Below, piece after piece: positions 1 through 10,813 of a stretch of DNA of 33,931 bases. The notes below the pieces were generated by a model. The model did no database searches. It was not told the origin of the DNA and saw only the letters and a list, made by a program, of their open reading frames with translations. The DNA lies in assembly GCA_016937115.1 (NCBI GenBank), contig JAFGWN010000044.1, forward strand, positions 1 through 33,931, read 5' to 3'. Source of the DNA: Balneolaceae bacterium (GTDB lineage: Bacteria > Bacteroidota > Rhodothermia > Balneolales > Balneolaceae). The first letter of the stretch is position 1; the number at the start of each line of letters is the position of its first letter. A program made the translations under genes and the position numbers.

Positions 1-489
1 AACAACACTTTTGAATTAAATTTTGATGATGCCCCTCCCCCGTATGACACTTCTCAGGCCATGCATGATACTACGATTGCCGGCGGCACAACTATTTATT
101 TTTTTGAAGAAGGGGAAGGCCCCTTTAAAGTGGTGAGCAAAGATCAGATTGAAGTTGAAATTACCGGACGCACAGAAGAAGGACGCATTTTTGACAGCTC
201 ATTTAACAACCGGTCTGCAGTCAACCAACGGCAACTGGTTAACTTAACACCAAATTCCAAAAGAGTTATAGGCCCGAACGGACGACCATCATCTGTTCCA
301 CCGTTAGTTGAAGGATTAAGAAAAGGCCTTTTAGGGATGAAAGAAGGCGAAAGCCGTACTATTGTTATACCTCCGGAGATGGGTTATAACCCACAATACA
401 TTAACAAAGTGGGACAGGTTGGAAAAAACGGATTTGACCTTCGGGATCAAACAATCACCTACGATGTAGAATTGGTCTCCATTCAATAA
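1..489 (+). CDS. FKBP-type peptidyl-prolyl cis-trans isomerase, 5'-truncated by the window edge
   Basis: The frame is open from base 1 (NNTFELNFDDAPPPYDTSQA-M...), so the ATG at 61 is probably internal. FKBP-like signature: VEITGRTEEGRIFDSSF...PPLVEGLRKGLLGMKEGESRTIVIPPEMGYN...DVELVSIQ. Confidence 0.85.
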   Translation, partial: NNTFELNFDDAPPPYDTSQAMHDTTIAGGTTIYFFEEGEGPFKVVSKDQIEVEITGRTEEGRIFDSSFNNRSAVNQRQLVNLTPNSKRVIGPNGRPSSVPPLVEGLRKGLLGMKEGESRTIVIPPEMGYNPQYINKVGQVGKNGFDLRDQTITYDVELVSIQ

Positions 490-501
490 TCCTTGCTAAT
501 C

Positions 502-1560
502 TCAAATGTACTCCCGAGATATTCTATGCGAGAGTCCTGTAAGAATTTCATATGGGATGGTGTCTGACGTATTGGCCCAATCCTTAGCAGTGATATTTTC
601 ACCCAAAAGCTGGACACTTATCCCCTGCTCAAGTTCTTGGGCTCCCAAGCAGACCATGCAATAATTCATGGTTACCGTGCCTGCCACCGGGTAGCGGTTT
701 TCCTCAATCACCACGCTGAAATTACCCGACAAGCTGCGTGGAATGCCATCCGAATAGCCTACCGGAATGACACCAATGCAACCATCTTTATCGGCTTTCC
801 ATGCAGCCCCATAGCTTACGGTTTCCGATTGTTTAATCCTGTTTACCTGAACAATTTTTGTCGTCCAGCTCAAAGCAGGTTTTAACCCGGGAATAGCTAA
901 TTCTCCGGGTGAATAACCGTACATACCGATACCGTTCCGCACAAGATCGAACTGGCCTTCGGGGCATTCAACCGTCCCGGCCGTATTGCACAGATGGGTC
1001 AGCAGATCAGGCCCAAAATGAGATCGCAGCTCCTTAAAAAGCTGAAGTTGGTGCTCTACTTTTGCCGAACCGGGCTCGTCGGCCGTTGCAAAGTGCGAAT
1101 AGATCCCGGTGCATTTTAAATCGGAATACTTTTCTTTTGCATTAAGCACATCCTGAACCTGCCCGGCGCGAAACCCCAACCGGTTCATGCCAGTATTAAA
1201 GTTAAGATGATATTCTGTACCCGCCTCCAATAGCTGAAAATGTGCCAAACTGCTGATCGTTGCGGTTATCCGCAATTTTTTATAAAGATCTGCTTCCGTT
1301 TTTTTCGGGATCCCAAAGACAAGAATCGGATTTTTGATGCCATTTTCCCGTAACTCCACGGCTTCATATACATCGTTTACTGCAAACCACTGAACCTGAC
1401 CGGCGATAGCCTGAGCCACTTTAACTGCTCCATGGCCATATGCATCGGCCTTAACTACCGCCATTTGCTCTACGCCAGGCTTACAGTACGATTTAAGAAT
1501 TTTAAGATTATTCGAAATAACATCGAGGTTGATAGTAATAATGGAGTTGGAATCGGTCAT
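502..1560 (-). CDS. alr: Alanine racemase (352 aa)
   Basis: PLP-lysine motif AVVKADAYGHG, FNTGMNRLGFR, HLCNTAGT, SYGAAW, IPVGYSDGIPRSLS. Confidence 0.93.
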   Translation of the reverse strand: MTDSNSIITINLDVISNNLKILKSYCKPGVEQMAVVKADAYGHGAVKVAQAIAGQVQWFAVNDVYEAVELRENGIKNPILVFGIPKKTEADLYKKLRITATISSLAHFQLLEAGTEYHLNFNTGMNRLGFRAGQVQDVLNAKEKYSDLKCTGIYSHFATADEPGSAKVEHQLQLFKELRSHFGPDLLTHLCNTAGTVECPEGQFDLVRNGIGMYGYSPGELAIPGLKPALSWTTKIVQVNRIKQSETVSYGAAWKADKDGCIGVIPVGYSDGIPRSLSGNFSVVIEENRYPVAGTVTMNYCMVCLGAQELEQGISVQLLGENITAKDWANTSDTIPYEILTGLSHRISREYI

Positions 1561-1575
1561 AAATGATAATTTTTC

Positions 1576-3180
1576 TTAAAACATAAACCATTTTTTCTTC
1601 CTTAAATCTTTAAGTACCACTTGCGCTGCATTGTAACCGGCAGCGCCGAACACCCCGCCGCCGGGATGACACGAGGCCGACGACAGGTATAAATTTTTAA
1701 TCGGCGTTTTATAATTACTCATCTCGGGAAGGGGGCGAAACATAAACATCTGATCAAAACTCATTTCTACATGCATCACATTGCCGTTAGGCATAGCATG
1801 TTTGCGCTCGATATCCAGCGGCGTCTGGATATGCCAGTCAATGAGTTTGTCTTTCATATTGGGAGCGTAATCAACCACTACGTCATAGATTTTTTGGGCT
1901 TCCTGCTCCCGGATGTTGTCCCAGTGCAAGCCATCAGCCAGCCGGTACGGATGCCACTGTGCCCATACAAACATTGTATGCCCGCCGCTCGGGGCTACAT
2001 CTTCATCAATCCTGGAAAAAGTCATCGGCAGCACCGGCGGCTTTTCCGGTGGTTTTCTCTTCAAATAATCACCTATTGCATTTTTCATATACTGCTGAGA
2101 AGGGGCTAAAAGCTGCATGCCGTTGTGGATGTATGGGTCATCCGGGCAGGCGGTGTAGCGCGGTAGCTCCTCAACGGCACAGCGAATCACCATGCCAAAG
2201 CCATTGCCCACATTGATATTTCCCACTTTCTTGTACATTGACGGCTCCAGATGCTCCCGGCCCACCAGTTTCATCATGGTCGTCTGCACGTGTGCATTAG
2301 AGATGATCGTGTCGGCTTTAAACACTTCTCCTTCCCTGGTTCTTATACCTTTGGCTTGCCCGTTTGCGACCCGAATTGATTCGACCGGAGCATCAGTGAT
2401 GATCGTCCCCCCGTGCGCCTCTACAAAATTTGCCATTGCCTGCGTAAGCATCCCACTCCCACCCCGTGGGTGCTTGGCCCCGCTCTGGTGCAGCATCGAC
2501 TGCCAGCCGGCGAAATCACCCGTCGCAGGATGATCGGGTGTGGGACCGCTCTGGGCGGCAAACCAAATAATCGCCGATTTCAAATATTCATTCTCAAACG
2601 CATCATTCACGACCTTGCCGTAGTTAGCAAAGATTTTCTGCATGCCGCTGAGTTGTTGTCCTTTCTCAAACAGCGAACCATCTTTAACCTGCATTTTAGC
2701 AAGTTCTGCAGCGATATTTTTGGTGCTGGGCGGCATCATAAAGGCTTTAAGCACTCCCTTGTTGATGCGTCCCCAGAATTTGATGAATTCCCGATAGTTT
2801 TCGACGTCCCCGGGCGCAACTTTGGCTATGGAATCGATCGTTCGTTCTACATCCTTGAAGAAATGAATGACCCCTTTTTTATCTGGAAGCGGATACGACA
2901 TAATGGGGTCCATTTCAATGTACTCCAGGCCATAATTTTCCAGCTCCAGTTCTTCCAAAATGCCCGTCTGATGAATCATGATATGCACCGATGAGCCTAC
3001 ATCAACCCGGAATCCTTCCGGAAAACGATCAGACTGAAACATCGTTTCGGTGCAGACGGCCCCGCCTATATTAGAACGCCGTTCTACAACACATACCTCA
3101 TACCCCGCCCTGGCAAGATAGCAGGCTGTGACCAATCCGTTATGACCCGACCCAATGACGATTGCATCAAATTTTCGCAT
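1576..3180 (-). CDS. NAD(P)/FAD-dependent oxidoreductase, phytoene desaturase/PYROXD2-like (534 aa)
   Basis: N-terminal Rossmann motif DAIVIGSGHNGLVTACYLARAGYEVCVVERRSNIGGA; C-terminal LYLSSASCHPGGGVFGAAGYNAA typical of the CrtI/PYROXD2 family. Confidence 0.88.
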   Translation of the reverse strand: MRKFDAIVIGSGHNGLVTACYLARAGYEVCVVERRSNIGGAVCTETMFQSDRFPEGFRVDVGSSVHIMIHQTGILEELELENYGLEYIEMDPIMSYPLPDKKGVIHFFKDVERTIDSIAKVAPGDVENYREFIKFWGRINKGVLKAFMMPPSTKNIAAELAKMQVKDGSLFEKGQQLSGMQKIFANYGKVVNDAFENEYLKSAIIWFAAQSGPTPDHPATGDFAGWQSMLHQSGAKHPRGGSGMLTQAMANFVEAHGGTIITDAPVESIRVANGQAKGIRTREGEVFKADTIISNAHVQTTMMKLVGREHLEPSMYKKVGNINVGNGFGMVIRCAVEELPRYTACPDDPYIHNGMQLLAPSQQYMKNAIGDYLKRKPPEKPPVLPMTFSRIDEDVAPSGGHTMFVWAQWHPYRLADGLHWDNIREQEAQKIYDVVVDYAPNMKDKLIDWHIQTPLDIERKHAMPNGNVMHVEMSFDQMFMFRPLPEMSNYKTPIKNLYLSSASCHPGGGVFGAAGYNAAQVVLKDLRKKKWFMF

Positions 3181-3282
3181 AATACCTTTTGTTTATAGGC
3201 TTCTTTTTTTTACCATCTATAGAGTCTCGTCCCGGGGCATCTCATTTTACAAAATTGTAACAAAATAAATTCTGGTTAAAGA

Positions 3283-5079
3283 ATGAAATTTTTTAAAACA
3301 CTGATTGCTGCTACTCTTGGAACCTTGCTGGCTTTGGTTGTCATCTTCATCGTGCTGGCTATTACATTATCAACCGTTGGTGAAGAGCCCGAACCTTATA
3401 TTCGTGAAAACACCGTGCTCAAATTGAACGTTAGTGGTGCCCTGCCGGCCCGTTCCATTGACAATCCGTTTGATGAATTATTAAATCCAACCCGGCAAAA
3501 AGCGGTATCACTTGAAACACTGAAGAACAATTTAACTAAAGCTGCAGCAGATGATAACATAAAAGGCGTGCTTTTGGAAATCGATTTTGTGACCGAAGGC
3601 TGGGCCAACTTGCAGGCAGCGCACCGGGCAATTACCCAGTTCAGAGATTCGACGGATAAGTTCATTTATGCCATGACAAATGATGCCGGTTTCAATGAAA
3701 AGGGGTATTTCTTAGCCACAGCTGCTGATTCGGTTTTTTCACCGCCCGAGTCATTCTTTGAGTTCGACGGTTTCTATACCCAGGTTACCTTTTACGATAA
3801 CCTTTTCGAACGAATTGGCGTTGAAGCTGAAATTACCCGAAGTGGAAAATACAAGGGGGCTGTTGAACCGTATCTTCGGGATGACCTTTCGGAAGAAAAT
3901 GAATACCAGCTTACACAAATTATTGATGGCGTATCCAGCACTTTTCTTGAAGCAGTGAGTAAAAAATCGGGCAAGAGTGTGGAAGAACTTAACAACTTGC
4001 TGAATGGCACCCCCCATTTAACCGCCGGGTATGGATATGAACAAGGCTTTATCGACTCGCTGATGTACGCTCACCAACTGGATTCACTTATCACCCGACG
4101 CATTGGCTTTGAAGACGAAGATGACACTTTCGAAACCATCACTAATAGCCGCTATGCAAAAGTAAGTAATGAATCGGCCGGGATAGAGGACCTCGATTCT
4201 GATGGAAAAATAGCTGTTATTTATGCCTCAGGAATCATCATTCCGGAAATAGCTGCAGGAGGCGGATTCCTCAACAATCAACAGTTTATCACCGCTCCCT
4301 GGTTTAAAGAACAACTGGAGGAGGCGACCGAAGATGACGATGTGAAAGCGCTGGTTGTACGCATCAACAGTCCCGGGGGGTCGGGTAGCACTTCCGACGC
4401 CATCTGGAAAATGATACAAGAAACCCGCGAAAAGATGCCGGTTATTGTATCTATGGGTCCGGTTGCCGCCTCGGGCGGATATTATATTGCCATGGCTGCT
4501 GATACGATTGTTGCTGAGCCTACAACAATCACCGGTTCCATCGGTGTATTCTCAACAAAATTTAATACTAAACAGCTCTTTAATGATGAGCTTGGCATCA
4601 CCTTTGACGAAGTAAGATCGCATGAGCATGCCGATTGGCTTTCGACCACACGTGGGTTTACGCCAAGCGAGCAGAAAGCGTTTCAAGCCTTTTCAGATAG
4701 CTTCTATGATGCGTTTATCACTAAAGTAGCGCAGTCACGCGGGTTAACTAAGCCACAAGTTCATGATGTTGCTCAGGGACGCGTATGGATCGCCGCCGAT
4801 GCCCAACAGCAAAAACTGGTAGATGTGCTGGGTGGCTTGGACAAAGCGCTGCGCATCGCGGCTGAAAAAGCAGAACTGGAAGAGTTTGAAACCGAAGATT
4901 ACCCAAAAGCCAAAGACTTGTTTCAGTTATTGATGGGTTCTACCCAGTCTAAGGTACAAAGTTGGTTCGGCGATTCTATTTTAGGAAATGACCATATACA
5001 AAAATTAGATCAGCAATTTTCAATGATGAAGAAACAGGATTTAATGCTTCTGTTCCCTTACGACATCAGTATTGAATAA
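3283..5079 (+). CDS. sppA: Signal peptide peptidase SppA, 67K type (598 aa)
   Basis: N-terminal TM segment; tandem SppA halves; VVRINSPGGSGSTSDAIW and GPVAASGGYYIAMAADTIVAEPTTITGSIGVF motifs. Confidence 0.95.
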   Translation: MKFFKTLIAATLGTLLALVVIFIVLAITLSTVGEEPEPYIRENTVLKLNVSGALPARSIDNPFDELLNPTRQKAVSLETLKNNLTKAAADDNIKGVLLEIDFVTEGWANLQAAHRAITQFRDSTDKFIYAMTNDAGFNEKGYFLATAADSVFSPPESFFEFDGFYTQVTFYDNLFERIGVEAEITRSGKYKGAVEPYLRDDLSEENEYQLTQIIDGVSSTFLEAVSKKSGKSVEELNNLLNGTPHLTAGYGYEQGFIDSLMYAHQLDSLITRRIGFEDEDDTFETITNSRYAKVSNESAGIEDLDSDGKIAVIYASGIIIPEIAAGGGFLNNQQFITAPWFKEQLEEATEDDDVKALVVRINSPGGSGSTSDAIWKMIQETREKMPVIVSMGPVAASGGYYIAMAADTIVAEPTTITGSIGVFSTKFNTKQLFNDELGITFDEVRSHEHADWLSTTRGFTPSEQKAFQAFSDSFYDAFITKVAQSRGLTKPQVHDVAQGRVWIAADAQQQKLVDVLGGLDKALRIAAEKAELEEFETEDYPKAKDLFQLLMGSTQSKVQSWFGDSILGNDHIQKLDQQFSMMKKQDLMLLFPYDISIE

Positions 5080-5095
5080 TTGATATCGACAACCT

Positions 5096-5935
5096 ATGCA
5101 GTTAGGGCGCTTTACTATAGAGCAACTGAGTGAGGGACAGTTTGAGCTTTTCCCTGATGGCAAAATAAACCGTACACCTGTCCCGGAGTCGGCGAAAAGC
5201 TCTCCGGGTCTGCAAATGGAAAGTAATTCGTATGCAGGAATTAATCCTGTATACATAACCGATGGCTCACATCATATCCTGCTTGAAGCGGGCCTGGGCT
5301 GGGGACTTGATGCCGGAAGCACGTACACCGATGTCTCAAATGTCCGCACTAATCTTGATGTGTTTGGCGTCACCCCGGAAGATATAACACATGTAGTGCT
5401 CTCGCATCTCCATTACGATCACGCCGCCGGGGCAAGCTTTACAAATGAAAATGCAAGTACCCGTCCCACGTTCCCTAATGCAAGCTATTTTATTCAGCAG
5501 GCTGAATGGGATTTTGCTATATCGCAGGTACAGCAGGAAGCACCGACTTCGCAATTTTATAACCTTGATGATCTGTATCGCCTGTATGCCGACGATTGCT
5601 TTGAAATGATTGATAAAAACGAGTACGAAATTCTGCCGGGATTAACCGTAATCAAAACCGGTGGACATACGGCCGGTCATCAGATTACTAAAATAAGAGA
5701 CGGAGGAAATACAGCGTACTTCTTAGGTGATTTAATTCCAACCGAACAACAACTCAACCACTTTGATGTTGATAATCAGGATGAGAGCCGGGTTCAGGTG
5801 AAAAAGATGAAAACAACCCTGCTCAGAGAAGCCTGTAAAGAAAATGCCTTTTTACTTTTCTATCACTCTATCCACTCCACGATTGGCCAGCTGGATAAGG
5901 ATGAAGACAGGAATTACGTGTTAAAAGAAATTTAG
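5096..5935 (+). CDS. MBL-fold metallo-hydrolase (279 aa)
   Basis: HxHxDH motif in VVLSHLHYDHAAG; TGGHTAGHQ; AYFLGDLIPT. Confidence 0.9.
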   Translation: MQLGRFTIEQLSEGQFELFPDGKINRTPVPESAKSSPGLQMESNSYAGINPVYITDGSHHILLEAGLGWGLDAGSTYTDVSNVRTNLDVFGVTPEDITHVVLSHLHYDHAAGASFTNENASTRPTFPNASYFIQQAEWDFAISQVQQEAPTSQFYNLDDLYRLYADDCFEMIDKNEYEILPGLTVIKTGGHTAGHQITKIRDGGNTAYFLGDLIPTEQQLNHFDVDNQDESRVQVKKMKTTLLREACKENAFLLFYHSIHSTIGQLDKDEDRNYVLKEI

Positions 5936-6096
5936 ATACTTATTGATAAAACGAATATGACATGCATTCGAAATAAGGTATTCGTTTTGGATCAAACTAA
6001 ACGATCACGTCGGAGGGCTTTTCTGACGCCTGGTAGCTTCCCACTGCAAACCAGCGCGTCCGGGCAGAATAAGAGGTCCGTTTTGCCAGGCCGCTT

Positions 6097-7614
6097 CTAC
6101 TGCTTATTCATCGAGATCAGAAATTCTTCGTTATTCTTCGTGCCCTTCATTTTATCAAGCATAAACTCCATCGCTTCAAAGGCGTTCATGCGGTTCAGAT
6201 AGCGGCGGAGCAATACCACCTTTTCGTGCTCCTCTTCCGGCACAATAAGTTCTTCGCGCCGCGTACCGCTTTTAAAGACATCGATAGCCGGAAATATTCG
6301 GCGATCTGAGAGCGTGCGGTCCAGCACAATTTCCATGTTACCAGTACCCTTAAACTCTTCGAAAATAAGATCATCCATGCGTGATCCGGTCTGAACCAAT
6401 GCAGTAGCCAGAATGGTGAGGCTCCCTCCGTTCTCGAGATTACGCGCTGAGCTAAATAGCTGCCGCGGTTCTTTAAGTGCCTCAGAATCAACCCCGCCAG
6501 ACATCGTACGCCCGGAACCAGGGGCACAAATATTATAGGCCCGCGCCAAGCGTGTGATGGAGTCCATCAAAACTAACACATCGTGACCACTTTCAACCAG
6601 ACGCTTCGACTTTTCAAATACAATCTCCGCCAGCCCGATATGGTTCTCCGGGCGTTCATCAAAGGTAGAAGCAATCACTTCTGCATCTGCAACATTGCGC
6701 TCCATTTCGGTTACCTCTTCGGGACGTTCATCAATCAGCAGGATAATTACTTTCGTCTCAGGATTATTGGCATTTACAGCATTGGCGATATTGCGTAAAA
6801 TAGTTGTTTTACCGGTTTTAGGCTGTGCTACAATCAACCCGCGTTGGCCTTTACCTAATGGGGCAAACAGATCGATGATGCGCGTCGTATATTCATTGGG
6901 TTTGTGCTCAAGCAGAAGGCGTTCCTCAGGGTAGATCGGAAGCATATCTTCAAAGTCTTCCCGGTTGTCCATGTCGTGCGGTATCTTGCCATTCACCCCG
7001 TCAACGCGCAGTAGGGCAAAATAGCGTTCGCCTACTTTCGGGGGGCGAATAATGCCAATCACGCAATCGCCCTGCTTCAACCGGAACCGTTTGATCTGCG
7101 ATGGTGATACATAAATATCATCCGGGCTCGCTTTGTAATTGTAGTTGACCGAGCGCAGGAAACCGTAGCCGTCGGGCAGAATTTCAAGCGTTCCTTCCTG
7201 AATCAAATAGGGCCCTAATTCCGGCTCAATCTCTGCCAGGCGTTCATCCAGGGTCTCCGCATCGGATTCGGGCAGAATATCGTGAACACTTTTCTTGCCT
7301 TTTTTACCTGATTTTGACCGTCCGGAACTTTTACTTCCGTTGCTGCTGCCTGAATTTTTCCGTGAGGCTTTATAGGGCTGCGTATGCTGAGAACCGTCCT
7401 GTTGCATATCCTGATCCTGATCGGATGATGTCGTTTTCTCACCACCTGACTCTGAAATTTTTTGTTTTATATTTTCCACAAGTTCTTTTTTTCGTAACCC
7501 GTAAATAGGGGTTGCACCTACTTCGCGAGCCAGTTTATGAAGTTCTTTGACTGTTTTTTTATCCAATGAATCTAATTCGCGTTGGCTCAGTTCATCGGTC
7601 TGAATATCCGACAT
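6097..7614 (-). CDS. rho: Transcription termination factor Rho with a low-complexity N-terminal insertion (505 aa)
   Basis: Rho_N-like start ([33 protein letters not shown]), RNA-binding core DGYGFLRS, P-loop [58 protein letters not shown]. Confidence 0.97.
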   Translation of the reverse strand: MSDIQTDELSQRELDSLDKKTVKELHKLAREVGATPIYGLRKKELVENIKQKISESGGEKTTSSDQDQDMQQDGSQHTQPYKASRKNSGSSNGSKSSGRSKSGKKGKKSVHDILPESDAETLDERLAEIEPELGPYLIQEGTLEILPDGYGFLRSVNYNYKASPDDIYVSPSQIKRFRLKQGDCVIGIIRPPKVGERYFALLRVDGVNGKIPHDMDNREDFEDMLPIYPEERLLLEHKPNEYTTRIIDLFAPLGKGQRGLIVAQPKTGKTTILRNIANAVNANNPETKVIILLIDERPEEVTEMERNVADAEVIASTFDERPENHIGLAEIVFEKSKRLVESGHDVLVLMDSITRLARAYNICAPGSGRTMSGGVDSEALKEPRQLFSSARNLENGGSLTILATALVQTGSRMDDLIFEEFKGTGNMEIVLDRTLSDRRIFPAIDVFKSGTRREELIVPEEEHEKVVLLRRYLNRMNAFEAMEFMLDKMKGTKNNEEFLISMNKQ

Positions 7615-7739
7615 GATAATCGTAGATAATTATTTTATGAATTGGGATGAATAAATAATTCGTCGTTCCTAACTAAAAACTAATAATAGAAAGAATTGTA
7701 TATGCGTAGTACTGTGTAGCGTTTCAGGAGGATATGTGA

Positions 7740-9020
7740 TTAACGGTTTTCTAACATTGATAACCAATCCCGCACCGTCGCATAAAAATAAAAACTTCCG
7801 GCAAAAATTACTAATTCACTGCGAAATTCTTTCAATAAGGTACTGGGTATATTTTGCTTGTCCGGAAATGATTGTACATCAGGAAGCCACGTTTTAATGT
7901 CATTCATTGTAGCTGCTCTCCCTAATGGAAGTGTATGATAAACTATTTTTTTGAATTCCGAAAATTCTATCATCATTTTTTCATTTATTTTATCCTGCAT
8001 TAATGAAAGTATTAATACCGTTTCAGCGACTGGTTGTATCGTGTCCACCATCTGCTTCATCGCCCGGACGGCATCGAGGTTATGAGCGCCATCAAAATAC
8101 CACCGGTAATGGGAATCCAGTTTTTCGAAACGTCCCCGATTGGGATATAACGTCCGTATATGCCCTATTCCGGCTTCAAATTGCTTTTTAGAGACCGGAA
8201 ATCGAGATTGCAACAACTGCGTCACCCGCCATCCAACGGCAATATTGTACGCCTGAACCGGCGTTTCCAAATCTGATACAAGTGACCATGACCCCTCTTC
8301 TGTCTCTAATAAATATATTTCATCTTTAAATTGTGGCTGTAAGGCATCAATCGTCCTAAACTCACAGTGATTTTTATCTGCTGCATGCTCTATTTCCTGT
8401 GCGGCTTCGGCCGGCATATTTCCAATGACCACCGGTACCTTTTCTTTGATGATGCCCGCCTTCTCCCGCGCTATAGCCGGTATTGTATCGCCTAAAATAT
8501 CGGTATGATCCATCGTTACATTCGTAATCACCGAAACCAACGGAGTGATGATGTTCGTTGCATCCAGCCGCCCGCCTAACCCAACCTCAATAATTGCAAT
8601 ATCAACCTTGCGGCGGGCAAACCACCAGAAGGCAATGGCAGTGCTCACTTCAAAGTAGGTGAGGCGAAAACTCTTGATCAAAGGCTGGTAACTGCTAAAA
8701 AAATGTACCAGTTCTTCGTCTGAAATTTGGTTGCCATTAATTGTAAACCGTTCCGAAAAAGCCAACACATGGGGTGAGGTATAAACCCCGACGTTATTTC
8801 CCGCCTGCTGATAAACCGACGCCAGAATCTGGCAGGTGCTCCCTTTGCCATTGCTGCCGCCTACATGAATTGCCGGAAAGCTATCCTGCGGATCGCCCAT
8901 CGCCGCACAAAATTTCTGAAACCGATCCAGCGAAAAGTCGGCCGCTGCCTTTCCACGGTCTTTAAACTGGGGGATGGCTTTTAAAAGATGGTGAACATCT
9001 TGAATGCTTTCTATTGACAT
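7740..9020 (-). CDS. folC: Bifunctional folylpolyglutamate synthase / dihydrofolate synthase (426 aa)
   Basis: IHVGGSNGKGSTCQILASVYQ, VGVYTSPHVLAFSERFTINGNQIS, EVGLGGRLDATNII, MDHTDILGDTIPAIAREKAGIIK, DGAHNLDA. Confidence 0.95.
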   Translation of the reverse strand: MSIESIQDVHHLLKAIPQFKDRGKAAADFSLDRFQKFCAAMGDPQDSFPAIHVGGSNGKGSTCQILASVYQQAGNNVGVYTSPHVLAFSERFTINGNQISDEELVHFFSSYQPLIKSFRLTYFEVSTAIAFWWFARRKVDIAIIEVGLGGRLDATNIITPLVSVITNVTMDHTDILGDTIPAIAREKAGIIKEKVPVVIGNMPAEAAQEIEHAADKNHCEFRTIDALQPQFKDEIYLLETEEGSWSLVSDLETPVQAYNIAVGWRVTQLLQSRFPVSKKQFEAGIGHIRTLYPNRGRFEKLDSHYRWYFDGAHNLDAVRAMKQMVDTIQPVAETVLILSLMQDKINEKMMIEFSEFKKIVYHTLPLGRAATMNDIKTWLPDVQSFPDKQNIPSTLLKEFRSELVIFAGSFYFYATVRDWLSMLENR

Positions 9021-9072
9021 TATTTAAGAATTATTCTTAATCCTTTGTTTTAGACATATATATGCTTGTTAA

Positions 9073-9096
9073 TTTTCTTTGTTTACCCAAAGAAAA
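9073..9096. repeat. Perfect 9-bp inverted repeat TTTTCTTTG-tttacc-CAAAGAAAA in an intergenic region
   Basis: Read directly: ttttctttg tttacc caaagaaaa. Confidence 0.8.
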
Positions 9097-9472
9097 CGAA
9101 CCTTTATAAAGCACGTGCTTATGTAATAGCTTTTCATGCCTACACTGATGAAAAAGATAGAACCCTCCAATTAATTAAACTTATTCCGCTTACAAATCAA
9201 ACTAAGCTAAAAGCTATTTGGTACATTCTGAAACTTTAGCATATGACCAATCTATATTTACTTGTTGTCAGGTAACAAAGTCCCCCTTCAAAAGGGTGCG
9301 TCCCGACAAAGTAAGGGCGTGGGGATGTTATGACTCACAAGAAAGTATTTCTTAATTCAGACATTCCCGGTTTAACGTGTTTTTAGAGTTCCAGCGTGCT
9401 AAAAAATTTTAATTTCATTATTGGCTTTAAGCTATGTACTTTTAGTCTGTTTTAAAATGCGTTGGGTCAAAA

Positions 9473-10546
9473 ATGTTTTATAAAACTCTTCTAAAGCCAT
9501 TCTTATTTCAACTTGATGCTGAGAAGGCACATGATGCAACCTGTCGGGCAGCAAAAAAGGTCGATCAGTCAAAGGTTTTAGCTTCATTAACCGACAGTTT
9601 ATATAATTTCCAATCTCCACTGCTTTCGCAATCATTTTGGGGACATACCTTTCGCAATCCTGTTGGGTTAGCGGCCGGTTTTGATAAGAACGGATGCCTC
9701 GTAAATGCTATGGAAACGCTTGGAATGGGTTTTGTTGAAGTGGGAAGTGTAACTGCTCAGGCGTCGTGCGGGAATCCCAAGCCGCGTGCATTTCGCCTGC
9801 CCAAAGACCAGGCCCTGATCAACCGGATGGGCCTCAATAACGACGGTGCCCAAACGGTGGTTAAGCGTCTTCAAAACACCACGTTTAATATTCCATTGGG
9901 AATAAACATTGCCAAAACCCATAACCCAAATATCATGGGCAGCAAGGCTATTGAAGACTATATTTTCAGCTACAGGGAAGCACAAAAAATAGCTGACTAT
10001 ATCACCCTTAATATTTCGTGCCCGAATACAACAGAGGGGAAAACATTTGAAGACCCGGAGGTACTCAATAACCTGCTTTCGGCCATCCAGAAAGAAAAAG
10101 GCATTAATATGGTGCCGACACTGGTTAAATTTTCCCCCGATTTGGGCCATCCGCAATTAGAAGAGTTGGTCAACGTGTGTGAAACCCACCATATTGATGG
10201 CTATGTAGCCTGCAACACGTCATCATCGCGCCGAAAACTTAAAACGAAAGCAGCCCAACTCGATGAAATCGGCCGCGGTGGACTCAGCGGAGCACCTCTT
10301 TCTTCGAGGAGCATCAGAACAATACGATGGATTCGGGAGATTGCCGGAAATCGAAAACCAATCATCGGCGTAGGCGGAATCAATTCATTTGAAACGGCAC
10401 TTGAGATGATGAAAGCCGGAGCAAATTTACTGCAAGTTTACACGGGGTTGGTGTACGAAGGTCCCGCTTTGGTAAAGAGAATTAATCGTAAATTTGCTGA
10501 CTACCTGGAACAACATGATCTTGCTTCTATCGGGGAAATGCGCTGA
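9473..10546 (+). CDS. pyrD: Dihydroorotate dehydrogenase, quinone-dependent class 2 (357 aa)
   Basis: FRNPVGLAAGFDKNG, GFVEVGSVTAQ, INRMGLNNDG, LNISCPNT, VKFSPDL, IGVGGINS, GANLLQVYTGLVYEGP. Confidence 0.96.
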   Translation: MFYKTLLKPFLFQLDAEKAHDATCRAAKKVDQSKVLASLTDSLYNFQSPLLSQSFWGHTFRNPVGLAAGFDKNGCLVNAMETLGMGFVEVGSVTAQASCGNPKPRAFRLPKDQALINRMGLNNDGAQTVVKRLQNTTFNIPLGINIAKTHNPNIMGSKAIEDYIFSYREAQKIADYITLNISCPNTTEGKTFEDPEVLNNLLSAIQKEKGINMVPTLVKFSPDLGHPQLEELVNVCETHHIDGYVACNTSSSRRKLKTKAAQLDEIGRGGLSGAPLSSRSIRTIRWIREIAGNRKPIIGVGGINSFETALEMMKAGANLLQVYTGLVYEGPALVKRINRKFADYLEQHDLASIGEMR

Positions 10547-10813
10547 AAAATAACGGGTACTATTCACATCTTTCAGGGTCGTTGAAATACCTTTGTTTAG
10601 ACCTCTCGCATCCCTCTTACAACTCATATAATTCTAATAAATTACCAATCTCACACACAATTTACATGGTATAAATAAATGAGCAGCAACGATATAACTC
10701 GTAATTTGGATGATTGTATGGGTATTGTCAGGGGGAACTTCTCTTTGTTCATTTCACATTTCTTTATCCCTGTCCCCGATGTATCGGGGCCCGTAGCGCA
10801 TCTCAGATTTAGA

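Noticed and set aside
2413-2994. 193-aa plus-strand ORF
   Set aside because: Antisense shadow of the FAD oxidoreductase gene; no recognisable domain.
502-3180. alr plus FAD oxidoreductase as a dedicated D-amino-acid pathway
   Set aside because: The two genes are only 15 bp apart and probably co-transcribed, but the oxidoreductase resembles PYROXD2/CrtI rather than a D-amino-acid oxidase or dehydrogenase, so a functional link is unsupported.
5957-6202. 81-aa plus-strand ORF at the MBL hydrolase/rho junction
   Set aside because: Overlaps the rho 3' end on the opposite strand; no signature and basic, low-complexity composition.
9668-10156. 162-aa minus-strand ORF
   Set aside because: Antisense shadow of pyrD.
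10774-10789. ccccgat-gt-atcgggg hairpin as a terminator of pyrD or of the TPR gene
   Set aside because: Perfect stem, but no T-run follows on either strand, so a rho-independent terminator is not supported.
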